A stretch of 7,053 nucleotides of DNA from Actinomycetota bacterium (GTDB lineage: Bacteria > Actinomycetota > Geothermincolia > Fen-727 > JAQURN01): the NCBI GenBank assembly GCA_028715585.1, contig JAQURN010000065.1, forward strand, positions 1 to 7,053, in the 5' to 3' direction. The notes under the pieces are model-generated. The model had not been told where the DNA came from, did no database searches, and was given only the letters and a program-made list of their open reading frames with translations. The translations under genes were made by a program, and so were the position numbers. Every line of letters begins with the position of its first letter. The stretch's first letter is position 1. This document shows positions 1 to 6,287 of the stretch, piece after piece.

Positions 1-91
1 GCTTTCCTTCCCGCGGCTTGCCAGACCTCTTTCCCGTCCATGCGGGAATTCCATCCTATACAATAGTTCACTGTCCGACTAGGGAGCAAAA
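1..91. other. Left edge: upstream sequence, no gene assigned
   Basis: This short leader precedes the first + strand gene. All three forward frames are open from base 1 for at least 20 codons: frame 1 stops at 64-66, frame 2 stops at 80-82, and frame 3 reads into the first gene. The tail of an upstream + strand gene is therefore possible but cannot be assigned. A TACAAT at 59-64 resembles a -10 box, but no -35 hexamer sits at proper spacing, so I do not call a promoter. On the - strand an ATG at 41-39 opens a 13-codon frame that leaves the window, which could be a divergent gene start. Confidence 0.3.
81..86 (+). promoter_or_regulatory. Ribosome binding site of the NusG II gene
   Basis: AGGGAG lies 5 nt before the ATG at 92. 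It is a good Shine-Dalgarno match and supports this start. Confidence 0.7.
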
Positions 92-502
92 ATGGATTTG
101 GCTTCAGGCAAAAAGTGGCAAGCGAAGGCTGGTGATTTCTTCATCGTGGCATTAGCACTTGGGTTAGCTTTTGCCTCGATGGCAACCATTTCAAGCACAA
201 AGAAGGAAGGCAACTACACCACCGCGGTAATCGAAGTAGCCGGAAGGGAGATAAAACAGGTGAAACTCGAGAAGGGCATGGGGAGAAAAAAAATCACCGT
301 GGATGGCTTTCGTGGTCCCAGTGTCATCGAAGTCGAAGGACAAAAGGTGCGAATGCTCAAGAGCGCATGCCCAGACAAACTATGCGTCTCGATGGGGTGG
401 ATAGAATCCGAAGGAGAAACCATCGTTTGCCTTCCCAATCGCGTAGTCGTAAAGATTGTCGAAAGTCCAGGAGAGCGAAGAATTGACGCCGTAACGGAGT
501 AG
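92..502 (+). CDS. NusG domain II-containing membrane-anchored protein
   Basis: This 136-residue protein has one hydrophobic segment (about residues 14-33) followed by a soluble domain of about 100 residues. That layout fits a signal anchor with the domain outside the cytoplasmic membrane. The soluble part resembles the NusG domain II family (Pfam NusG_II), small proteins often encoded beside Gx transporters and Rnf or ApbE genes. Its hallmark is visible: CPDKLCV at 93-99 followed by GWI (102-104), then VCLPN at 112-116, giving three cysteines (C93, C98, C113). It is not transcription factor NusG, because the N-terminal NGN domain is absent. The ATG at 92 has a good ribosome binding site. The gene ends 10 nt before the next one, so it is probably co-transcribed with it. 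Its function is unknown; a redox or metal-binding role for the cysteines is inference. Confidence 0.85.
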   Translation: MDLASGKKWQAKAGDFFIVALALGLAFASMATISSTKKEGNYTTAVIEVAGREIKQVKLEKGMGRKKITVDGFRGPSVIEVEGQKVRMLKSACPDKLCVSMGWIESEGETIVCLPNRVVVKIVESPGERRIDAVTE

Positions 503-507
503 GTGAT
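501..507 (+). promoter_or_regulatory. Ribosome binding site deciding a TTG start
   Basis: AGGTGAT matches the 3' part of the Shine-Dalgarno consensus and lies 5 nt before the TTG at 513. An in-frame TGA at 504-506 rules out any start further upstream, so TTG is the likely start of the Gx gene. Confidence 0.65.
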
Positions 508-512
508 GTTTC

Positions 513-1025
513 TTGAAAACAAACCGTAGAGTAACCAGTCTTGCTTTGTTCGTCTCAGTCGGACTGGTCTTAAATATCATCGAAAACAGCTTCCCACCTC
601 TTTTCCCGATTCCTGGCGCAAAGCTTGGGCTTGCCAACATCGCAACCGTGATGGCGCTCTACCTCTATGACTCAACCATGGCGTTGGAGGTCGCTATTAT
701 AAGAGGACTTCTCGGTGGAATCTTGAGGGGAAACGTCATGGGCTTAATTCTCAGCTTTTCAGCTGGACTCGTAAGCACCGCTTTTATGATTGGGGTCAAG
801 GCTGCCGGAAAAAGACATGTGAGCATACTTGGCGTAAGCATTGCCGGCGCGGTAGTTCACAACATCGCGCAGATATCGGTTGCCTTTCTCCTTATCAGGG
901 AGACGGCTCTGTTTTTATACACCCCTTACATGATACTGGTTGCAATCCCCACGGGGCTTTTCATCGGCTACGCGTCCAGGAAGACTTGCTCCTCCCTGGA
1001 GAACTTGACCCTCGCCAAAGGTTGA
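513..1025 (+). CDS. Gx transporter family protein, putative ECF S component
   Basis: This 170-residue, very hydrophobic protein has about five or six membrane segments. It matches the Gx/Hpre_diP_synt_I family (Pfam PF07456). Visible family features are PGAKLGLAN at 34-42, an arginine followed by a glycine-rich turn at 64-69 (RGLLGG), and HNIAQ at 116-120. Databases often name the family heptaprenyl diphosphate synthase component I, but it lacks prenyltransferase DDxxD motifs and is related to ECF substrate-binding S components. Here it is followed at once by both ECF ATPases and EcfT, so it is most likely the substrate-capture subunit of that importer. The substrate is unknown. Translation starts at TTG and stops 3 nt before the next ATG. 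The family call is firm; the S-component role is strong inference. Confidence 0.85.
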   Translation: MKTNRRVTSLALFVSVGLVLNIIENSFPPLFPIPGAKLGLANIATVMALYLYDSTMALEVAIIRGLLGGILRGNVMGLILSFSAGLVSTAFMIGVKAAGKRHVSILGVSIAGAVVHNIAQISVAFLLIRETALFLYTPYMILVAIPTGLFIGYASRKTCSSLENLTLAKG

Positions 1026-1028
1026 AAA

Positions 1029-1862
1029 ATGAATTCGCCGCCCTCTAGAGGGAAAATAGAAATAGAAAACGTCTCATATGCTTACCCCCAAGAGGTAAAG
1101 CCAGCTCTATCCGATATCAATTTCACCTTTGAAGCCGGCGCTTTCTACTGCATCCTTGGAAAAAACGGCTCGGGGAAATCCACTCTTCTTCGATGTATTA
1201 ACGCGCTAGTTATTCCCGACAAAGGCAAAATATCAATATGCGAATTCGATACCAGCGATGAAAAGACGATAACTCAGGCAAGAAAAAGCGTCTCCATGGT
1301 CTTTCAAAATCCCCAGACCCAACTTATAGCGCCGACTGTAGAGGAAGAAGTCGCCTTCGGCCCAGAGAACCTTGGGTTAGAAGCAAGAGAGATAGCCGAA
1401 AGGGTAGAAGAGGCTCTTCACCTTACGGGGACGAAGCACCTATCAAATCGACCCACCGAATGCCTTTCCTTGGGAGAGAAGCAACTAGTAGCGATGGCTG
1501 GGGTTCTGGCAATGAGACCGGCTTTCCTGCTGAGCGATGAATCCACCTCCATGCTGGATTCTGGCTCAAGGGCTCGTATACTCAACCTCTTCGCGAAATT
1601 GAGGGAATCTAGAATTGGAGTGGTTCACGTTACCCATTTCGTGGAGGAGGCAATAAAGGCGGACAAGGTTCTCATACTCGAGGAAGGTCGCCTTGTAAAA
1701 TCAGGTAATCCACAAGAAACCCTCGGAAATCCCGAGGAAGTGGCGAAGTTCGGCATCGAACCACTGCCAGTGACTTTGATAGCCCGCGAACTGCAACTTC
1801 TAGGCTATTCGCTCGGCAACGCACCACTTCAACCGGACGACCTCATACTATGGACACTCTAA
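1029..1862 (+). CDS. ecfA1: ECF transporter ATPase, first subunit
   Basis: This is a 277-residue cytoplasmic ABC ATPase that powers an ECF importer as a heterodimer with the next gene's product. The motifs appear in order: Walker A GKNGSGKST (44-52), Q-loop Q93 within the ECF-typical FQNPQTQL (92-99), signature LSLGE (146-150), Walker B ending in D170-E171, D-loop SMLD (174-177) and switch His H203. The EEEVAFGPENLG stretch (105-116) is characteristic of EcfA/CbiO proteins. Oddities are a Leu at the third position of the LSGGQ signature, Leu in place of the usual Arg after EKQ, and DES in place of DEP after Walker B. The catalytic Glu, Gln and His are intact. The ATG at 1029 follows AAAGG (1017-1021) at 7 nt. 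Length is normal. The A1 label follows gene order only. Confidence 0.93.
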   Translation: MNSPPSRGKIEIENVSYAYPQEVKPALSDINFTFEAGAFYCILGKNGSGKSTLLRCINALVIPDKGKISICEFDTSDEKTITQARKSVSMVFQNPQTQLIAPTVEEEVAFGPENLGLEAREIAERVEEALHLTGTKHLSNRPTECLSLGEKQLVAMAGVLAMRPAFLLSDESTSMLDSGSRARILNLFAKLRESRIGVVHVTHFVEEAIKADKVLILEEGRLVKSGNPQETLGNPEEVAKFGIEPLPVTLIARELQLLGYSLGNAPLQPDDLILWTL

Positions 1863-2716
1863 TGCTAGCTCTACGCAACGTCACTTATAGCTATCCACTC
1901 CAAATTCAAAGAGAGCGCCCCGTGCTCGACGACATATCCCTCGAACTGCCGCCGGGAAAGGTGCTATGCGTCGCGGGAAACAATGGCTCGGGTAAATCCA
2001 CCCTCGCCCAACTGTGCGCTGGCCTTCTCCTCCCCTCTTCCGGCTCGTTGGAATTAGAAGGAAGGCGAATTACCAGGAAAAGCGATTTTCTCGAGCTTAG
2101 GCGAAAGATGGGCATCCTCTTTCAATCACCTGAGGACCAACTTTTCGCCGAGAGCGTTTTCAAAGATGTCTCCTTCGGGCCAAAAAACCTCGGGCTGAAA
2201 GGGGACTCTCTCGAAAAAAGGGTCCGCAAGGCATGTGAAATGGTTGGTCTGCCGCTGAACCTATATGGGGGGAAATCGCCCTTTTCGCTTTCGGAGGGAG
2301 AGAAAAGAAGAGTCGCGCTTGCTGGGATTCTGGCTATGGAGCCCCAGATTCTTATTCTCGATGAGCCCTTCATAGGGCTCGACTTCGAGGGGCGCAAACT
2401 CCTGGAAAGCGCACTAGAGGCATTCATGCGGCAGGGCACTGCTTCCATCATCCTTTTCACACATGAGCTCGCGCATTGCTGGAAGCTGGCAACGGATTTC
2501 GCGTTCTTGTCGGGAGGGAAAATCGCCGCCTTTGAAAAAGGGGACATAAACCTCTTGAGAGATATGGATTTCTCTTCGCTCAGCATGAACCTGCCACAGT
2601 GGGCAGTTCTAGCGCGAAAACTGTCAAACATGGGAGCAAAAATAAACAATCCCGAAAGTCCGCGCGACCTTGCCCTTGCTCTAATTTCAATCAAGGAGAG
2701 CTCGGGTGGAAAATAG
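1862..2716 (+). CDS. ecfA2: ECF transporter ATPase, second subunit
   Basis: This is the second ECF ABC ATPase, 284 residues from the ATG at 1862. Motifs are Walker A GNNGSGKST (39-47), Q-loop Q88 in FQSPEDQLF (87-95), FGPKNLG (105-111), signature LSEGEKRR (143-150), Walker B LILDEP with D167-E168, D-loop GLD (172-174) and H201. All catalytic residues are present, so both halves of the heterodimer look ATPase-competent. The chosen ATG forms a TAATG junction with the upstream stop and gives the family-typical N-terminus MLALRNVTYSYP. An in-frame ATG at 1850, adding four residues with 13 nt of overlap, is also possible. Neither start has a strong ribosome binding site, which suggests translational coupling to ecfA1. 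The gene overlaps ecfT by 11 nt. Confidence 0.93.
   Translation: MLALRNVTYSYPLQIQRERPVLDDISLELPPGKVLCVAGNNGSGKSTLAQLCAGLLLPSSGSLELEGRRITRKSDFLELRRKMGILFQSPEDQLFAESVFKDVSFGPKNLGLKGDSLEKRVRKACEMVGLPLNLYGGKSPFSLSEGEKRRVALAGILAMEPQILILDEPFIGLDFEGRKLLESALEAFMRQGTASIILFTHELAHCWKLATDFAFLSGGKIAAFEKGDINLLRDMDFSSLSMNLPQWAVLARKLSNMGAKINNPESPRDLALALISIKESSGGK
2693..2698 (+). promoter_or_regulatory. Ribosome binding site of ecfT inside ecfA2
   Basis: AAGGAG lies 7 nt before the GTG at 2706, inside the end of ecfA2. It is a near-perfect Shine-Dalgarno element and fixes the GTG as the ecfT start. Confidence 0.75.
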
Positions 2717-3500
2717 GAGAATTTCCGTCGGCAAATTCATGCCAGTAAAAAGTCTGCTTCACGATTTAGACCCCAGGCTGAAAATAGTCTCCGTGATAGC
2801 AGGGATGGTTTTCGCATTCATGTATTCTAAAGAGGTACAGATACTAGCCTTTCTTGCCTTCTTTCTCGTTTTGCTTATCCTGGCAAAAATGCCAGTCTTG
2901 CCCCTCCTCAAATCCATAAGAACCGTCTGGGTAATAATCCTTCTTACATTTCTCCTCCAGGCATTTCTCGCCCCAGGAGAAGTCCTGTGGCATTGGGGAG
3001 CCTTGAGCATTACCGACACGGGAATTACCAACGGGATAATTCTCTCAGGTAGAATCATAATTCTCGTTCTGCTACTTTCCATGCTTACAATGACAACCAG
3101 TCCAGTGGCACTGACCGACGCCCTGGAATCTATCGCGTTGCCACTCAGGAAAATTGGCGTCCAGACACGACACTTCACAACCGTAGTCAGAATCACGCTT
3201 ATGTTCGTTCCCAATATGTTCGAAAAAAGCCAGAAGATTATCAGAGCTCAAACGGCGCGGGGGGCTGATTTCAAGTCGGCAAATATTGCGAGGAGAGCAA
3301 GAAACCTGCTTCCCATCCTAGTTCCACTTTTCGTAAAGCTCTTTAACGACGCCGATGAACTGGCAATTGCCATGTACTCCAGAGCCTACGACTGCGGAGC
3401 GCGCCGCACCAGACTTCACCCCCTGAAAATACGCGGAGGGGATGTGGCGTTCACGGCTCTCTTTATTGGGATAGCTACCATGATAAAGGTGTTCTTGTGA
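2706..3500 (+). CDS. ecfT: ECF transporter transmembrane coupling protein EcfT
   Basis: This 264-residue integral membrane protein couples the two ECF ATPases to the S component. The N-terminal region (about 14-25, SLLHDLDPRLKI) carries the typical HxLDPRxK-type start of EcfT/CbiQ. Hydrophobic segments lie at about 26-40, 43-62, 72-90, 108-130 and 247-263. The cytoplasmic coupling region shows the first Ala-Arg-Gly motif at 184-186 (within AQTARGADF) and a second, altered motif, MYSRAYD at 223-229 followed by GARRT, where families usually have ARGY. These coupling helices dock into the ATPases. The GTG start has a strong ribosome binding site and overlaps the end of ecfA2, so it is translated from the same operon. 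It is the last gene of the block and converges on rnfB. Length is normal. Confidence 0.92.
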   Translation: MENRRISVGKFMPVKSLLHDLDPRLKIVSVIAGMVFAFMYSKEVQILAFLAFFLVLLILAKMPVLPLLKSIRTVWVIILLTFLLQAFLAPGEVLWHWGALSITDTGITNGIILSGRIIILVLLLSMLTMTTSPVALTDALESIALPLRKIGVQTRHFTTVVRITLMFVPNMFEKSQKIIRAQTARGADFKSANIARRARNLLPILVPLFVKLFNDADELAIAMYSRAYDCGARRTRLHPLKIRGGDVAFTALFIGIATMIKVFL

Positions 3501-3543
3501 ATCCCGTGGCTTCCATCGCGACAGGAACGTTCGGTGCGCATAT
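3501..3543. other. Convergent intergenic gap between ecfT and rnfB
   Basis: Only 43 nt separate the two stop codons. The gap holds two short palindromes, GAACGTTC (3525-3532) and TGCGCA (3535-3540). A 7-bp inverted repeat, ATCCCGT/ACGGGAT (3501-3507 and 3546-3552), spans it with a 38-nt loop. No GC-rich stem followed by a T run is present in either direction, so no intrinsic terminator is called. Confidence 0.5.
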
Positions 3544-4395
3544 CTACGGGATGGCTGGACTAGGCTCCTTCGCCTTGCGCCTCGAAGTCCACGCTGGCAC
3601 AACTCTTACTATCACCTGGTTGGGGCATACCTCTATACACTTGCCGCACTGATTGCATTTTTCGTAATCTATACGGGCAAGATTGTCCACAACCTTGATT
3701 GCGTCCACCTCGCAAACTTTTTCGCACTTCTTGCAGCCGTTGCAGCAAACCTTGCAAACCCTTCTTGCCTTGGCTCCCTTCTCGATGTTTTTGCAAACCA
3801 CAAGCACTTCCTGCTTTCGGGGGACAAGCTCTATAAGCCCTCTCGGGCATTTCTCCACGCAAAGGCCGCAACCGGTACATTTGTCTCTATCCACCCAGCG
3901 CCTTCTATCTTCATCGATGATTATCGCGTTTACGGGGCAAGCATCCTTGCAGGTTCCAAGGCCAAGGCAACCATATGGACATGCTTTGCCCCCCCCAGCA
4001 ATCTTTACCGCCGCCAAACACGAGTCAATGCCGTGGTAGATAGCTTTTGGCACGGATTCGGCTAAGCCACCCTTACAGTGAACAAGCGCGATTTTCCTCT
4101 CGCGGACTCCCGCTTCCACCCCCATGATTTTAGCCACTTTTTCCGCCACGTCCCCCCCTCCAGAAAGGCAAGCGTCAACAGGAGCCTCCCCGGAGACAAT
4201 CGCCTCCGCGGCACGCTCGCAATTGGGGTAACCGCATGCCCCACAATTGGAACCCCCCAATACCTCCAGCACCTCGTCCACTCTCGGGTCTGTTTCAACT
4301 TTGAATTTCGCGGCAGCAATCGCTAAAAGGCCCCCGAAAAGCAAACCGAGTCCCGAAAGGGCAATTGCCGCCTTCCATACAATAGACCATTCCAA
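3544..4395 (-). CDS. rnfB: Rnf complex iron-sulfur subunit RnfB
   Basis: RnfB receives electrons from reduced ferredoxin at the cytoplasmic face of the Rnf complex. The 283-residue protein has one N-terminal membrane helix (about 6-29), then a four-cysteine motif C51-x2-C54-x4-C59-x16-C76 (GACGYPNC region). It continues with a multi-cluster ferredoxin region. Visible sets are C139/C143/C149/C153, C173/C176/C179/C183 (CTGCGLCVEKCP), C218/C221/C224/C228 and C247/C250/C253/C257, so about five clusters are possible. C217 is an extra cysteine next to the third set, and Glu follows C228 where Pro is usual. The start is TTG at 4395: an in-frame TGA lies just upstream and no Met codon follows. A G5 run (4406-4410) 10 nt away is a weak ribosome binding site. 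Size fits the long RnfB form of clostridia and similar anaerobes. Two poly-G runs lie inside. Confidence 0.95.
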   Translation of the reverse strand: MEWSIVWKAAIALSGLGLLFGGLLAIAAAKFKVETDPRVDEVLEVLGGSNCGACGYPNCERAAEAIVSGEAPVDACLSGGGDVAEKVAKIMGVEAGVRERKIALVHCKGGLAESVPKAIYHGIDSCLAAVKIAGGGKACPYGCLGLGTCKDACPVNAIIIDEDRRRWVDRDKCTGCGLCVEKCPRGLIELVPRKQEVLVVCKNIEKGAKARRVCKVCCNGCKKCEKVCEVDAIKVVDNLARIDYEKCNQCGKCIEVCPNQVIVRVVPAWTSRRKAKEPSPAIP

Positions 4396-4459
4396 ATTAG
4401 GTCAACCCCCATTCCAAAAAGTGTCCGACGTGAAGACGTAAGATGTTCATCCCTATCCT
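4396..4459 (-). other. Intergenic spacer between rnfA and rnfB
   Basis: This 64-nt spacer is the only real gap in the visible rnf operon. It contains a direct repeat GACGT-GAA-GACGT (4427-4439, + strand reading) and the weak G-rich ribosome binding site of rnfB. No terminator or clear promoter is visible. Confidence 0.4.
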
Positions 4460-5080
4460 TCAAAGCCCAAGAAGGGTGGAAAAACCCATGAACGCAAGTG
4501 ATAGAAGCGCCGCGCAGATGAAAGCAATAGGCGCCCCCCTGAAAGCATGAGGTATGGGGCTCGTCTCGAGCCTTTCTCTTATGCAGGCGAAGATAACTAT
4601 TACCAGCCCAAACCCTATAGCGACGCCGATGGTATAAACAAGCGCTTCGGGGAATGTAAAGTTATAAGGAACATTGAGTTTCAAGAAACCTGGCTTCACT
4701 GCCTCGGTGGCAGCTGCAAGCACGGCGCAATTCGTTGTAATCAGAGGAAGGTAAATTCCCATCGCCCTGTAGAGAGGAGGGCTTACTTTCTTGAGAACCA
4801 CTTCCACGAACTGCACAAGGGACGCGATTATCAAAATGAAAGTTGGAATATACAAAAACTCGCCAACTCCAAGCGGCTCGAGAATGTAATTCCAAGCCAC
4901 CCAGCAGACAGTTGTCGCCATCGTCATCACAAAAAGCACTGACATCGCCATCCCGATTGAAGTCTCTACGCTTGTGGAGACACCAAAGAAGGGGCAAAGA
5001 GCGATGAATCTTACAAGCAAAATGTTGTAAACAATCAGTGCCCCGATAAAAATAAGAAAATACCTGTATGCCTCACTCAT
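4460..5080 (-). CDS. rnfA: Rnf complex membrane subunit RnfA
   Basis: RnfA is an integral membrane subunit that pairs with the homologous RnfE to form the electron path across the membrane. The 206-residue sequence is almost wholly hydrophobic, with about six membrane segments. Family marks are the LCPFFGVS stretch (28-35) and TTNCAVL (115-121). C29 and C118 lie at the two conserved positions that, with the RnfE pair, are known to hold an intramembrane [2Fe-2S] cluster. Translation starts at ATG 5080, overlapping the rnfE stop by 4 nt (ATGA), with GAGG at 5092-5089 placed 8 nt upstream. This makes it the only gene of the visible rnf block with a confirmed ATG start. The protein is slightly longer than the roughly 190-residue forms common elsewhere. 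Confidence 0.95.
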   Translation of the reverse strand: MSEAYRYFLIFIGALIVYNILLVRFIALCPFFGVSTSVETSIGMAMSVLFVMTMATTVCWVAWNYILEPLGVGEFLYIPTFILIIASLVQFVEVVLKKVSPPLYRAMGIYLPLITTNCAVLAAATEAVKPGFLKLNVPYNFTFPEALVYTIGVAIGFGLVIVIFACIRERLETSPIPHAFRGAPIAFICAALLSLAFMGFSTLLGL

Positions 5081-5691
5081 TTCTTTTTCCTCATTTCATG
5101 CCGATTTAGAAGCGCAAGAAGAAACCCAAAGGTCAAAAATGCTCCGGGAAACATAATAAGAATGAGCGGTGGATTATAAGAGCCAAGGCTTATGAGCGTT
5201 TTATCGAAAATAACAATCTTTCCGGTTCCAAAGAGCTCACGGATTACGCCCATGATGAGAAGAACCATGGTATATCCCACACCCAGCCCCAACCCATCCA
5301 TCACCGCAAAAGATACGCGATTTTTCGAAGCGAAACTCTCCGCCCTGGCAAGTATTATGCAGTTCACTACTATCAAGGGTATCCACACACCAAGCCTCTC
5401 GTAAACCGCTGGAAAGTATGCTCTCATGGAAAGGTCCACAATTGTCACAAATGAGGCGATTACCACTATAAAAACAGGTATCCTTATCTCGCGAGGAATC
5501 TGCTTGCGAATAGAAGATATTATGACGTTGGAACACGTCAGGACAAACGTAACAGCAAGACCCATAAAGATGCCATTTTCAACCCTAGTAGAGACCGCAA
5601 GAGCGGAACAAAGGCCAACCATCAGCTTCAAAAGAGGGTTCTGCTCTATGAGTCCTTTTTTGAATTCTTGCCACAGGGTTCTCTCACTCAA
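5077..5691 (-). CDS. rnfE: Rnf complex membrane subunit RnfE
   Basis: RnfE is the membrane partner of RnfA, inserted with the opposite topology in characterised complexes. The 204-residue protein has a short charged N-terminus, about six membrane segments and a basic C-terminal tail. Family marks are the NPLLKLMVGLCSALAVS stretch (18-34), with C28, and VVNC (108-111), with C111. These two cysteines match the RnfA pair as cluster ligands. GLGLGVGYT (134-142) is also typical. NqrD of the Na+-NQR is a homologue, but the neighbours show this is Rnf. The start is TTG at 5691, overlapping the rnfG stop by 4 nt (TTGA). A strong GGAGGT 7 nt upstream supports it. Confidence 0.94.
   Translation of the reverse strand: MSERTLWQEFKKGLIEQNPLLKLMVGLCSALAVSTRVENGIFMGLAVTFVLTCSNVIISSIRKQIPREIRIPVFIVVIASFVTIVDLSMRAYFPAVYERLGVWIPLIVVNCIILARAESFASKNRVSFAVMDGLGLGVGYTMVLLIMGVIRELFGTGKIVIFDKTLISLGSYNPPLILIMFPGAFLTFGFLLALLNRHEMRKKK
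5089..5092 (-). promoter_or_regulatory. Ribosome binding site of rnfA inside rnfE
   Basis: GAGG on the - strand lies 8 nt before the rnfA ATG, within the last codons of rnfE. Confidence 0.55.
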
Positions 5692-6287
5692 CTGGGAGAC
5701 CTCCCCGATATGACCTTATCAAAAACTTTCATTGCCTTTCTTACGCCTTCCGCTACTCCGGTGCTAGAAATCGTGGCTCCAGTTACCGCTTTTATTTCAC
5801 CATCTAGCTTTATCTCGGATGTTTCTCCCTTTCCCACGAATTGACGGAGAAATTCCTCGTTCTGGATATTCGAGCCCAACCCCGGGGTCTCACTTTGAGA
5901 AATTATGGAGACGCCCTGAATCACACCGGCATTATCAATCCCCACCCCCATGCGAATTTGCCCTCCGTAACCCTTGGAAGCCAAGAGAATCACGTAACCA
6001 ACCGGCGAGCTGAAGACCTTTTCCACGGAAGGTTCTAACTTTGCAGCTTTCTTCTCTAATTCTCTTTCTTCTTTCAAGTCCGCGGCACTCTTCAGAGCCG
6101 GCAGGGAGTCCATAGAGGCTTGTTTTTCTTCGGCTTCCTTCTGCGTTGCTATGCGATCCTTTGTAGCAACATATGTAAGCCCAAGGCAAATTGCCGCGGC
6201 GAGACCCACCACCATCAAGCGAAAAGCAAGGTTCGCTGCCATGGAAAGCAAGCTTTTTTCATTTTCTCCGTTTTCTCTAGCCGTCAA
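5688..6287 (-). CDS. rnfG: Rnf complex FMN-binding subunit RnfG
   Basis: RnfG is a membrane-anchored flavoprotein with its FMN domain outside the cytoplasm. It has 199 residues: an N-terminal membrane helix (about 20-42), a charged, probably helical linker (43-90) and an FMN_bind domain (about 95-190). The domain shows YGG (107-109), SETPGLG (132-138) and the flavinylation motif TGATISS (169-175), where T172 is the expected covalent FMN site. The motif normally begins with Asp six residues before that Thr; here the position is K166. Flavinylation needs an ApbE-type transferase, which is not in the window. The chosen start is TTG at 6287, overlapping the rnfD stop as TTGA, with only a weak GAGAG ahead. 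An ATG at 6242 would remove 15 residues and is an alternative. Confidence 0.93.
   Translation of the reverse strand: MTARENGENEKSLLSMAANLAFRLMVVGLAAAICLGLTYVATKDRIATQKEAEEKQASMDSLPALKSAADLKEERELEKKAAKLEPSVEKVFSSPVGYVILLASKGYGGQIRMGVGIDNAGVIQGVSIISQSETPGLGSNIQNEEFLRQFVGKGETSEIKLDGEIKAVTGATISSTGVAEGVRKAMKVFDKVISGRSPS
5699..5704 (-). promoter_or_regulatory. Strong ribosome binding site of rnfE inside rnfG
   Basis: GGAGGT on the - strand lies 7 nt before the TTG start of rnfE, inside the end of rnfG. It is the best Shine-Dalgarno match in the window and justifies the unusual start codon. Confidence 0.75.

Noticed and set aside
18..64. Promoter with TTGCCA and TACAAT boxes ahead of the NusG II gene
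   Set aside because: The two boxes are about 35 nt apart, twice the normal spacing, and no better -35 box lies at 16-18 nt.
513..1025. Heptaprenyl diphosphate synthase enzyme
   Set aside because: The protein is a small multi-pass membrane protein without prenyltransferase motifs and sits with ECF transporter genes, so the enzyme name does not fit.
2122..2694. A 190-codon open frame on the - strand opposite ecfA2
   Set aside because: The + strand carries all ABC ATPase motifs in order, while the antisense translation shows no recognisable domain. It is a shadow frame.
3501..3552. Inverted repeat ATCCCGT/ACGGGAT as a bidirectional terminator
   Set aside because: The stem is only 7 bp with a 38-nt loop and no T run follows on either strand.
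3560..3880. Second open frame on the - strand within rnfB
   Set aside because: It is a shifted reading of the cysteine-rich rnfB sequence; the rnfB frame holds the correct CxxCxxC spacing.
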